Shown here: piece by piece, positions 7,037 to 12,856 of the stretch
Layout of the letters: every line of letters begins with the position of its first letter
Numbering within the stretch: position 1 is the first letter of the stretch
NCBI GenBank assembly: GCA_038231495.1
Contig: JBBRLG010000113.1
Span: 1-14,745 of the forward strand
DNA from: JBBRLG01 sp038231495
GTDB lineage: Bacteria; Planctomycetota; Planctomycetia; Gemmatales; Gemmataceae
Length of the DNA: 14,745 nt
Direction: 5' to 3'
The notes under the pieces: model-generated
What the model saw: the letters and a program-made list of their open reading frames with translations, nothing else
Databases searched by the model: none
Told to the model about the DNA's origin: nothing
Program-made: the position numbers and the translations under genes

Positions 7037-7455
7037 TTCTCAACGGGACGGGACGGCCCCAGGTCGTCTATGGGCGGCGCTGCAAGGACGATCAACTGGA
7101 ACACGAGGTCTGGATCACCGAGGCCGAACTGCTGCTCGGCGGCCGCTTCACGCGGAACGTCGCTGTCGGCAAAACCGTTGCCGACGCGTTCTTCGTTCGC
7201 GACGGCGGCCGGTTCTACGTCGAGGTGGACAACGAGACGATGACGGTGAAACAGATGCGCGAAAAGTGGCTGCGCTACGGCAAGGTCGATGGGTACGTCT
7301 TGGTCATCTGCCACACGAAGGCGCGTTTGCGCCGACTGATCCGCACCGCCGAGCAGGTGAAAGCGGTCGCCCTCTTCGCACGCTTCCGGTGGCTGCGGTC
7401 CGCGTGTGTGCAGGAGCCGTGGATCGACTGGGACGGCAACCGCGTGAGGATTTGA
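6838..7455 (+). CDS. replication-relaxation-like protein with N-terminal winged helix
   Basis: GTG at 6838 follows SD aaggag (about 6824-6829) by 8 nt, inside the 3' part of the ATPase gene. The 205-aa product has an N-terminal winged-helix-like region at ~10-70 (AAIREFLETRNATIEQIARR, then TARKKASRWLCKERR). A second domain at ~86-190 contains LEHEVWITEAELLL, TVADAFFVRDGGRFYVEVDN and KQMREKWLRYGKVDGYVLVI. The E-V-D-x-x-T followed by K-x-x-x-Y resembles the replication-relaxation (Replic_Relax) family tied to plasmid replication and relaxation and often found beside coupling ATPases. Asp116, Glu129, Asp131 and Lys143 are also spaced somewhat like a PD-(D/E)xK nuclease core; this is suggestive only. 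It is the last gene of the cassette. Confidence 0.7.
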   Translation: MDSHPGRVSRARRAAIREFLETRNATIEQIARRFFTGNTPETARKKASRWLCKERRRKRARIRGVVILNGTGRPQVVYGRRCKDDQLEHEVWITEAELLLGGRFTRNVAVGKTVADAFFVRDGGRFYVEVDNETMTVKQMREKWLRYGKVDGYVLVICHTKARLRRLIRTAEQVKAVALFARFRWLRSACVQEPWIDWDGNRVRI

Positions 7456-7755
7456 ATGGCCAAACGTGCGGCGGAACCTGTCGCGGAACGCCGACCTTTC
7501 GCGACAACCGGATGCGGTCGGCGGCTGCTATTCGCTTTCGTCTTTCAGATCGTACGATCTTCAAGACTCAAGCGAACCGCACGCCGACCCGCCTCCCTCG
7601 GCTCCCTCCGCCCCTGATCGATGCCGTTGTCCGGTTCTCGCATGGCGTTAAAAGTAGTCGAACGTGTTTCGGCTGTTCTGTGAGCAGTGGCCTGGAGGAT
7701 AGGGTGACCCTCGTCGAGACGATGCCCGAGCACTATCCTTCCGTCCGCTCGACCG
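7456..7755 (+). other. 300-nt gap between the cassette and prim-pol gene
   Basis: I see no convincing gene here. An ATG directly after the previous stop (7456-7617) opens a 53-residue frame (MAKRAAEPVAERRPF...) with a partial gagg SD, but its Arg/Ser/Pro-rich composition is not protein-like; I would give it 0.2. The gap contains a perfect 14-bp palindrome at 7547-7560, a short inverted repeat agggt/accct at 7701-7711, and a locally less GC-rich patch around 7651-7680. Such features, directly upstream of a primase-polymerase gene, would fit a regulatory region or replication origin, but nothing proves either. Confidence 0.35.
7547..7560. repeat. perfect 14-bp palindrome
   Basis: agatcgtacgatct reads identically on both strands. 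It lies in the noncoding gap upstream of the prim-pol gene. Its length and symmetry fit a dimeric regulator operator, but no second copy was found in the window. Confidence 0.5.
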
Positions 7756-8553
7756 ATGGAAACGCAACTCCAAACCGCCGGCAACTACGAAGCGGCCCGC
7801 CACTACGCTGCGCTCGGCTACAAGGCGATCCCCATTGCGTCGGGGCAGAAGGCGCCGCCGCTCGTGAAATGGAAACGGTATCAGACCGAGGCGCCGACGC
7901 TTGACGACTACCGCGCATGGTTCGCTGACGCGACCCGGAACATCGCGCTCTTGACCGGTGAGATTGTTGTAGCCGATGTGGACGATCCGGCGCTGCTCAA
8001 CCTCGTGACGGAGAAATGCGGCGAGACCTCGGTGATAAGCAAAACCCCGTCCGGCGGCTTCCACCTCTGGTATCGCAAGCGGCGCGGACCGCACATCGGC
8101 AATCGCGTCGATGTGAAGGGTAAGGAACTCGACCTTCGAGCAGAAGGCGGCTATGCGGTCGTGCCGCCGTCGCGGACCAGAGCGGGTGCGTACCAGTGGC
8201 TTGGGGTAGGGCTCCCTGCGATTTCAGATCTGCCGTTCTTTCGCGTCTCCTGGACGCGAGAGCGGGTGCGGCGTGTGATCCGGCCCATCGATCTCATTGA
8301 CGGTAGTGACCGGATGGTGCGGCGCGCACGGGCCTACCTCGCCACGATCGAGGGCGCGATCTCCGGACAGCGCGGGCACGATAGAACGTTTCGGGTCGCG
8401 TGCAAACTGACGCACGAGCAGCCGCGCGGCTTCGGCCTCAGTCTCCAAGAGGCTTGGCCGCTCTTCAAGGAATGGAACGAACAATGCGAACCGCCGTGGA
8501 GCGACAGAGAGCTGCTCCACAAGCTGGAGGACGCGCTCAAGAAACGCACGTAG
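7756..8553 (+). CDS. bifunctional DNA primase/polymerase (prim-pol) domain protein
   Basis: The 265-aa product starts at ATG 7756, with no good SD upstream. Residues ~10-165 match the archaeo-eukaryotic prim-pol fold of plasmids and prophages: AARHYAALGYKAIPI with GQKAPPLVKW at the N-terminus, NIALLTGEIVVADVDD with the metal-binding D-V-D at 74-76, SGGFHLWY (99-106), and ELDLRAEGGYAVVPPS (124-139), whose D-x-R-x-x-G-G-Y-x-V-x-P-P-S is highly characteristic. The C-terminal ~80 residues form a primase C-terminal-type helical region (GQRGHDRTFRVACKL, then EAWPLFKEWNEQCEPPWSDR). It would synthesise primers or short strands at an element origin. The protein stops there: the helicase/ATPase domain often fused or adjacent in plasmid primases is missing, so it probably uses a host helicase. 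The 73-aa gene follows after 74 nt. Confidence 0.88.
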   Translation: METQLQTAGNYEAARHYAALGYKAIPIASGQKAPPLVKWKRYQTEAPTLDDYRAWFADATRNIALLTGEIVVADVDDPALLNLVTEKCGETSVISKTPSGGFHLWYRKRRGPHIGNRVDVKGKELDLRAEGGYAVVPPSRTRAGAYQWLGVGLPAISDLPFFRVSWTRERVRRVIRPIDLIDGSDRMVRRARAYLATIEGAISGQRGHDRTFRVACKLTHEQPRGFGLSLQEAWPLFKEWNEQCEPPWSDRELLHKLEDALKKRT

Positions 8554-8627
8554 CAGGACATCCGTTCGCGGCCGGATTCCCGCTGTTCAGCACGAAAGCC
8601 GCCTTCTACCCTTTCAGGAGTTTTCAC

Positions 8628-8849
8628 ATGGCAGAGGTTGGCTTGAAGATTCATGGGACTGGCAACGGTATCTGTTCCCTGACGCAGAAGGAAGGCGAAG
8701 GGTTGACCGTCTCCTTCGATGACGGGACGGTCGCGTCGCAATTCCTGAGTTGGAAGGCGTTCCGCCAGCTCCTCGCAATGAAGACCGCGAACGGCAAGAA
8801 ACCGGAGCCGGTTATCCCGGCGGCGATCCCGGTCGGCGAGACGGAGTGA
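8628..8849 (+). CDS. small protein, 73 aa, unknown function
   Basis: ATG 8628 is chosen over a longer frame beginning at 8400 because a good SD (caggag, 8615-8620) lies 7 nt upstream and the longer frame would overlap the prim-pol gene. The product starts MAEVGLKIHGTGNGICSLTQ, continues with GEGLTVSFDDGTVASQFLSW and ends in a Lys/Pro-rich tail. It has a beta-rich core without signal peptide or membrane segment. I remember similar short planctomycete proteins beside element genes, but no function. A terminator-like hairpin follows, so it probably ends the prim-pol transcription unit. Confidence 0.65.
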   Translation: MAEVGLKIHGTGNGICSLTQKEGEGLTVSFDDGTVASQFLSWKAFRQLLAMKTANGKKPEPVIPAAIPVGETE

Positions 8850-8891
8850 GGTGGACAGATTAGCTGTGACGCAACCACAGGGACGGCGGGC

Positions 8892-8911
8892 GCCCCAGGG
8901 ACGGGGCTTTT
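8892..8911 (+). terminator. probable rho-independent terminator
   Basis: The stem gcccc (8892-8896) pairs with ggggc (8903-8907) across a 6-nt loop and is followed by TTTT (8908-8911). It lies 43 nt after the stop of the 73-aa gene and just before the HTH gene. The stem is short, so confidence is moderate. Confidence 0.45.
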
Positions 8912-8926
8912 GCTTCGGTGGGAACA

Positions 8927-9211
8927 ATGGACAACCAACAGGTCGACGTTCTGATCGAGCGTCTCGAACGGATCGAATCGGCCCTGGTCGCCCTGGTGCG
9001 CCAGCGAGCGATTCGGGATTGGTACACGACCGACGAGGTCGCGCAGATACTCGGCAAGGCCGAGTTCACCGTGCGCGAGTGGTGCCGTCAGGGGCGCATC
9101 CATGCCGAGAAGAAGGGGAGCGGACGGGGCAAGTACCAGTCCTGGGTCGTCGCGCATGCCGAACTGCTGCGCATCCAGCGCGCGGGACTCCTCCCGCTTG
9201 TTAAACGCTGA
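8927..9211 (+). CDS. excisionase-like helix-turn-helix protein
   Basis: The product from ATG 8927 is 94 aa; a GTG at 8918 in the same frame would add three residues. Neither start has a strong SD (ggtggga lies very close). Residues 1-28 form a leucine/isoleucine-rich amphipathic helix (VDVLIERLERIESALVALV) likely to dimerise. Residues 31-66 are a MerR/excisionase-type HTH: DWYTTDEVAQILGKAEFTVR, then EWCRQGRIHAEKK, matching the HTH_17 pattern (Y-T-x-x-E-V-A-x-x-L-x-V-x(3)-T-V-R-x-W-x-x-x-G-x-I). The end holds W-V-V and ELLRIQRAGLLP. Such proteins bend DNA for excision or regulate element genes. With an integrase gene and a tRNA target in the same element, an excisionase role is plausible, although int is about 3 kb away on the other strand. 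Confidence 0.8.
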   Translation: MDNQQVDVLIERLERIESALVALVRQRAIRDWYTTDEVAQILGKAEFTVREWCRQGRIHAEKKGSGRGKYQSWVVAHAELLRIQRAGLLPLVKR

Positions 9212-9368
9212 CGAGCGCGGCACTTCACCATGATTGTTTCAGCAGCGTCTTGACGCTACAGTGCGCTGAGTGACCGTTGACCGCGAACCCCGGCGAACAC
9301 CGCTGCCCAACGACCGACGTAGGGTCGCGGCGCCGTCGGGCCGTATTAACAAACGAAGGAAAGCGCCT

Positions 9369-10922
9369 GTGAAGACTTACCCGTTGCCATTACGTCTGGC
9401 CGACCTGCTCGACGGTCAGAAGGTCGAGTCCGACCGCCTCGAATTTAAGGAGGGCTGGAACCCAGCCGCCATCCTCCGCTCCGTTTGCGCATTCGCCAAC
9501 GATTTTCACAACTACGGCGGCGGTTACATCGTCCTTGGTATCGCCGAACGCGCCGGCCAGCCGGTGCTCCCCCCGTGCGGCGTCCCGGTGAACCGGCTCG
9601 ACCCGATCCAGAAAGAGTTGCTCCAGTACTGCAACCTGATCCAGCCGGCGTATTTTCCCCTCTTCGGAACGGAGGAGGTCGGCGGCAACACCGTGGTCAT
9701 TCTCTGGTGCCCCGGCGGCCAGAACCGTCCCTACAAGGTGCCGAAGGACGTGACAGCGAGGGACAAGGACTACGCGTATTACCTTCGGCACTACGCCAAT
9801 TCCGTCGTCGCCAAGAACGGCGAGCTTCAGGAGTTGATGGCCCTCACCGCCAAGGTGCCGTTCGATGACCGCATCAATCATCAGGCTGATCCCGACGACC
9901 TTCAGCTTCCACTGATCCGCTCGTTCCTCAAGGAAGTAAAGAGTAGCCTCTTGGCCCCCTCGGCACGCATGCCCTTCGCCGAGTTAGGACGGCGCCTGGC
10001 TGTCCTGGACGGTCCCGACGAATACCGCAAGCCGAGGAACGTCGGCTTGCTCTTTTTCAACGAGTCGCCCGAGCGGTTCTTCCCCGGGGCGCAGATCGAT
10101 GTCGTGCATTTCCCGCACGGCTCTGGCGGATCGGTGATTGTCGAGCAGACTTTTCGCGGACCGCTGCACACGCAGGTGCGTGACGCCTTGCACCACCTGC
10201 GCAATCGCGTCGTGCGCGAACGGGTGACGAAATTGCCGGACCGGGCGGAGAGCGTGCGGGTGTCCAACTACCCCTTCGCGGCACTGGAAGAGGCGCTGGT
10301 CAACGCTGTCTATCACCGGGGCTACGACCAGCGCGAGCCCATCGAAGTGCGCGTGAATCCCGACGGCATCGAGATCGTGAGTTACCCCGGCCCCGACCCA
10401 TCCATCCGCCGCGAACACTTGAGCGGCGAGCGCATTGTGGCCCGCCGCTACCGCAACCGCCGGATTGGAGAGTTCCTGAAGGAACTGGACCTGACGGAGG
10501 GACGGTCCACCGGCATCCCGAAGATTCGCGACGCCATGCGCCGCAACGGCTCGCCGCCTCCCGTTTTCGAGACGGACGAGGGGCGGACGCATTTTCTCGT
10601 CCGGCTGCCCGTTCACCCGGCGATGATCGAGGCCCATGATGAGGCCCATGATGAGGCCCATGACGCAGTTCCGGTGGAACTGGGCGACATCGAACGGCGC
10701 GTCCTCCGGTCGCTCGCAGGCGAACCTCGCAGCGTCCCGGAGATCACGGCTTCTCTAGGCCACGAGGGCCGCAGCGGTCATCTCAAGCGCGCCCTGAAAC
10801 GGCTCGGCGACCTCGGGCTGATTGCCATGACCCTCCCCGACAAGCCTCGGAGCAAGAACCAGAAACGGATCCTGACCGCAGAGGGTAGGAGAGTGTTGGA
10901 GGGCGGAACATCGCAAACGTGA
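9369..10922 (+). CDS. AlbA_2 / HATPase / winged-helix protein (COG2865-like)
   Basis: GTG 9369 is chosen because SD aaggaa (9356-9361) sits 7 nt upstream; the frame is open to a GTG at 9270 without an SD. The 517-aa product has an AlbA_2/Schlafen-type N-terminal domain (~12-160): ESDRLEFKEGWNP, CAFANDFHNYGGGYIVLGI, then RPYKVPKD and YYLRHYANS. A GHKL-type ATPase-like segment follows: FAALEEALVNAVYHRGYD (~303-320, with the E-x-x-x-N pair Glu308/Asn312) and ITEGRS/GIPKI-like block LTEGRSTGIPKIRDAM. A linker EAHDEAHDEAHD (~421-432) leads to a winged helix (~440-510). Relatives are annotated as ATP-binding or RecG-like transcriptional regulators; true roles are mostly unknown, and some AlbA_2 proteins occur in phage-defence contexts. 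As a standalone gene near the integrase it may be cargo or a regulator. Confidence 0.82.
   Translation: MKTYPLPLRLADLLDGQKVESDRLEFKEGWNPAAILRSVCAFANDFHNYGGGYIVLGIAERAGQPVLPPCGVPVNRLDPIQKELLQYCNLIQPAYFPLFGTEEVGGNTVVILWCPGGQNRPYKVPKDVTARDKDYAYYLRHYANSVVAKNGELQELMALTAKVPFDDRINHQADPDDLQLPLIRSFLKEVKSSLLAPSARMPFAELGRRLAVLDGPDEYRKPRNVGLLFFNESPERFFPGAQIDVVHFPHGSGGSVIVEQTFRGPLHTQVRDALHHLRNRVVRERVTKLPDRAESVRVSNYPFAALEEALVNAVYHRGYDQREPIEVRVNPDGIEIVSYPGPDPSIRREHLSGERIVARRYRNRRIGEFLKELDLTEGRSTGIPKIRDAMRRNGSPPPVFETDEGRTHFLVRLPVHPAMIEAHDEAHDEAHDAVPVELGDIERRVLRSLAGEPRSVPEITASLGHEGRSGHLKRALKRLGDLGLIAMTLPDKPRSKNQKRILTAEGRRVLEGGTSQT
10629..10664 (+). repeat. three 12-bp tandem repeats encoding an EAHD linker
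   Basis: Units gaggcccatgat (10629-10640), gaggcccatgat (10641-10652) and gaggcccatgac (10653-10664) differ at only one base. Each encodes Glu-Ala-His-Asp in the linker between the ATPase-like and winged-helix parts of the COG2865-like protein. A 12-bp period keeps the frame when unit number changes. Confidence 0.9.
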
Positions 10923-10936
10923 AGTTCGCTAAACGT

Positions 10937-10962
10937 CGTGTCGAAGGCTTGTGCTCGACGCG
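10937..10962. terminator. possible bidirectional terminator between converging genes
   Basis: cgtgtcga (10937-10944) pairs with tcgacgcg (10955-10962), with one G-T pair and a 10-nt loop, in the 57-nt space between the COG2865-like gene and the integrase stop codon. There is no T-tract on either side, so this is weak. Confidence 0.25.
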
Positions 10963-10979
10963 CTGCATCGGACGGCATG

Positions 10980-12302
10980 TCAACTGAACACTGACCGAAT
11001 CGCCTGGTTCTCTATCGACGGAATCAGGTGGCGATACCTTCTGCGCATCTCTTCCGTCGTGTGGCCGACCCAAGCGTCGATCAGACGCTGGTCCACCGCC
11101 TTGGCGGCGCAGTTGCTGATGAAGCTGTGCCGTAGTAGGTGCCAACCCCGCAGCACTGCCCACTTTGATCCTGCTATCGTCCGCTGAAAGTGGTCGTGCG
11201 CCTCGTCGCGCGTGATCGCGCTTTGCGGAGGCTGTGTGCGCGTCCGCACCGAGGACATCCGTCCCTTCTGCGTCGTCGCCCGCCTCTTGCCCTGATGCCC
11301 CGTCGTCCGGCTCCGCTTCTTGCTGCGGAACACCTCTTCCTCGTGGCAGAAGAGGAACTGCCCGCCCGGGTGGACCGCGAGCCAGTCGCGCAGCACGCCC
11401 GTGAGGAACGGTGAAAGCGGTACCCGCCGCGTCGTCCGGCGGCCGTGGGCCCGCTTCTTTTCGTGGATCAGGACCGACTCCGCCACGAAATCGACGTCGT
11501 GGACGCGGACGCGAAACACTTCGCTCCGGCGTGCTCCCGTGTGGGCGGCAAAGGTGATCGCAGGGAAGATCCACGCATGCGCGGCATTGGTCCTCACGAA
11601 CGCAAGCAGTTCGCCGATCTCCTCCTGCATCAGGAACAGACACTCCCACAGGTGGGCGGTCTCGTCCTCGGTCAGCCCGCCGGCCACCTTCCGCTCGATC
11701 TCCTTCCACGTCTGGAAGGGCGGCTTGTCGTCCATTTTCGGGTAGTGAAGACCGCGGCTAGGGAACCCGCCTGAGAGCTGTCCGCCGTCCACGCCCCAAT
11801 TCCAGGCCGCGCGGAAGCTGGCCATCTCCTTCCGCAGCGTCACGGGGCTGAGCGTGCTGCCACGGTATTTCTTCCGCGCCCGACGGCCGACGTGACGTTG
11901 CAAGTCGGCAAGTGTCAATTCCTGGAGCGGGAACCGGTCACCGAGCGTGACGGTGAAATGGCCCAAGTGCATGCGGACGGTCGCCAGCGAGTTCGGCTCG
12001 ATGGAGCCGATGGCGTGGGCGGCGAGGTAATCGTCCGTGAACGACTTGAGTAGGACCGGCTCAGGCGCAGCTGCGACTTCAGGTTCCGTGACGTTACCGT
12101 CGCGGATGATGAACTCGGTGATGGAGACGCCGGGCGGGACGCGGATGAGTTTCTGCTTGATACGCAGCAACAGGTACTCGACCTTGCCGGCGAAGGCGTC
12201 TGCCTCCTCACGGGAGACCTTGCCGACGGTGACGGTGTGGCTCTTGCCCTGGTAGCAGAACTGGCAGTAGAAAGCGTCGCATTTTTGCTGGATTGAAGCC
12301 AT
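10980..12302 (-). CDS. tyrosine recombinase / integrase
   Basis: ATG at 12302 (MASIQQKCDAFYCQFCYQGK) is preceded on the minus strand by AGGAG with an 8-nt spacer. A longer frame from 12404 would run through repeats and a hairpin and is rejected. The 440-aa product has an N-terminal arm-binding-like beta region (~1-60), a core-binding SAM-like domain (~83-200: TDDYLAAHAIG, TVRMHLGHFTVTLGDRFPL) and a catalytic domain (~225-440). Catalytic residues visible are Arg258 in FAAHTGARRSEVFRV, His388 and Arg391 in WHLLRHSF, His414 in WVGHTTEEM and the nucleophile Tyr423 in RRYRHL. These enzymes integrate and excise elements at short identical att sites, often tRNA 3' ends. The gene starts 134 nt downstream of the tRNA-Leu 3' end on the same strand, the classical arrangement for an element inserted in that tRNA. 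It appears intact. Confidence 0.93.
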   Translation of the reverse strand: MASIQQKCDAFYCQFCYQGKSHTVTVGKVSREEADAFAGKVEYLLLRIKQKLIRVPPGVSITEFIIRDGNVTEPEVAAAPEPVLLKSFTDDYLAAHAIGSIEPNSLATVRMHLGHFTVTLGDRFPLQELTLADLQRHVGRRARKKYRGSTLSPVTLRKEMASFRAAWNWGVDGGQLSGGFPSRGLHYPKMDDKPPFQTWKEIERKVAGGLTEDETAHLWECLFLMQEEIGELLAFVRTNAAHAWIFPAITFAAHTGARRSEVFRVRVHDVDFVAESVLIHEKKRAHGRRTTRRVPLSPFLTGVLRDWLAVHPGGQFLFCHEEEVFRSKKRSRTTGHQGKRRATTQKGRMSSVRTRTQPPQSAITRDEAHDHFQRTIAGSKWAVLRGWHLLRHSFISNCAAKAVDQRLIDAWVGHTTEEMRRRYRHLIPSIENQAIRSVFS

Positions 12303-12351
12303 ATTCGGCACTCCTGTAGAAGGAAGGGTGAGTGCCCTGCGAGAGCAACGA

Positions 12352-12386
12352 GTGCAGAAGAAATGCAGAAGAATTCGGTTCTGCAC
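12352..12386. repeat. short direct and inverted repeats between tRNA and integrase gene
   Basis: tgcagaagaa occurs at 12353-12362 and again at 12364-12373, an 11-bp period close to one DNA turn. An inverted copy, ttctgcac, lies at 12379-12386, facing gtgcagaa at 12352-12359. Spacing and place (between the presumed attachment site and int) suit recombinase arm sites or an operator for int. This is inference from layout. Confidence 0.5.
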
Positions 12387-12389
12387 AAG

Positions 12390-12427
12390 AGGGCAAGGAG
12401 CCACGGCTTGCCGTAACTCCTTGCCCT
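12390..12427 (-). terminator. 38-nt strong hairpin just downstream of tRNA-Leu
   Basis: agggcaaggag (12390-12400) pairs perfectly with ctccttgccct (12417-12427). Inside it, acggc (12403-12407) pairs with gccgt (12410-12414). In the tRNA direction it begins 8 nt after the mature 3' end, so it probably terminates or protects the tRNA transcript. It lacks a proper T-tract (only tcttg follows). It could instead belong to the integration site or the int leader. Confidence 0.5.
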
Positions 12428-12435
12428 GATTGTAG

Positions 12436-12466
12436 TGCCGAAGAGAGGACTCGAACCTCCACTCCC
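12436..12466 (-). other. putative attachment site core at tRNA-Leu 3' end
   Basis: The T-arm and acceptor 3' half of tRNA-Leu (gttcgagtcctctcttcggc and nearby bases) lies 134 nt before the start of an integrase gene on the same strand. By analogy with many tRNA-targeting elements, this would be one attachment junction. The matching direct repeat was not found elsewhere in the window, so its exact extent is unknown. Confidence 0.4.
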
Positions 12467-12520
12467 GTTAAGGGAACCAGGTCCTGAACCTGGCGCGTCT
12501 GCCAGTTCCGCCACTTCGGC
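12436..12520 (-). tRNA. tRNA-Leu (anticodon CAG)
   Basis: The minus strand folds into a class II tRNA of 85 nt. The acceptor stem is gccgaag with cttcggc plus discriminator A (complement at 12436). The anticodon arm is ccagg-ttcagga-cctgg with CAG at the expected loop position, reading CUG codons. A long variable arm (tccc..cggga region) is typical of leucine tRNAs, and the T arm is gagg-ttcgagt-cctc. No CCA is encoded. It is the likely insertion target of the adjacent element and looks intact, so the element appears to carry a restoring 3' end. Confidence 0.95.
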
Positions 12521-12564
12521 TGCTGCCATCACACCCAGGTCAGGATGGCGTGATGCGAAGAATC

Positions 12565-12594
12565 ATCATAGAGGCCGCAGGCGGCCTTCGTCAA
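12565..12594 (-). promoter_or_regulatory. sigma-70-type promoter of tRNA-Leu
   Basis: On the minus strand, TTGACG (12594-12589) and TATGAT (12570-12565) are near-consensus -35 and -10 boxes, 18 bp apart. The -10 box is 44 nt upstream of the tRNA 5' end. The spacer holds a perfect 7-bp inverted repeat, aggccgc/gcggcct (12572-12578, 12581-12587). Confidence 0.7.
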
Positions 12595-12637
12595 GGACCG
12601 TTTGCAACGCGACCGCGGTCGGGGTGTACGACAGGGT

Positions 12638-12667
12638 TTGCAAGGCGAGCTGGTCGGATGGTAGACT
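12638..12667 (+). promoter_or_regulatory. possible promoter of the IS-interrupted gene
   Basis: TTGCAA (12638-12643) and TAGACT (12662-12667) are separated by 18 bp and lie about 55 nt upstream of ATG 12721. Each box deviates from consensus, so confidence is low. Confidence 0.3.
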
Positions 12668-12728
12668 GAGTTGAGAAGTTCGTTTACTCGCTTCGTCGCA
12701 AGTCTTTTCAGGAGCTAAGGATGGCCTT

Positions 12729-12736
12729 CAAGAAAA
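12729..12736 (+). repeat. left copy of 8-bp target-site duplication
   Basis: caagaaaa directly abuts the left inverted repeat and is identical to the copy at 14605-14612. Eight base pairs is the standard duplication length for IS66-family elements. Confidence 0.93.
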
Positions 12737-12758
12737 GTAAACATTCGGTAAACCAGTC
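12737..12758 (+). repeat. IS66 left terminal inverted repeat
   Basis: Begins gtaaacattcggtaaacc and continues agtc. Compared with the reverse complement of the right end, 21 of 22 positions match, the first 18 perfectly. Confidence 0.92.
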
Positions 12759-12856
12759 TGGCGTGGGTTCTGTCAAGGGCAGGCGCACTATCTCCCAGGC
12801 CGGGGCGACGGCATGACCACGAACCTCTGCACCGGGACCGATTACCTGGGGACGGC

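Noticed and set aside
1..10979. Second copy of the tRNA-Leu 3' end as left attachment site
   Set aside because: Looked for ggactcgaacc and ttcgagtcc-like cores by eye; only chance partial matches (for example near 5450 and 9422) were seen.
10783..11709. 308-codon minus-strand frame in the integrase region
   Set aside because: It is out of frame with the integrase catalytic domain and Arg/Pro/Gly-rich, so a shadow.
12303..12404. Integrase start at 12404 adding 34 residues
   Set aside because: The extension runs through the tRNA-proximal hairpin and repeats, and the ATG at 12302 has a proper SD.
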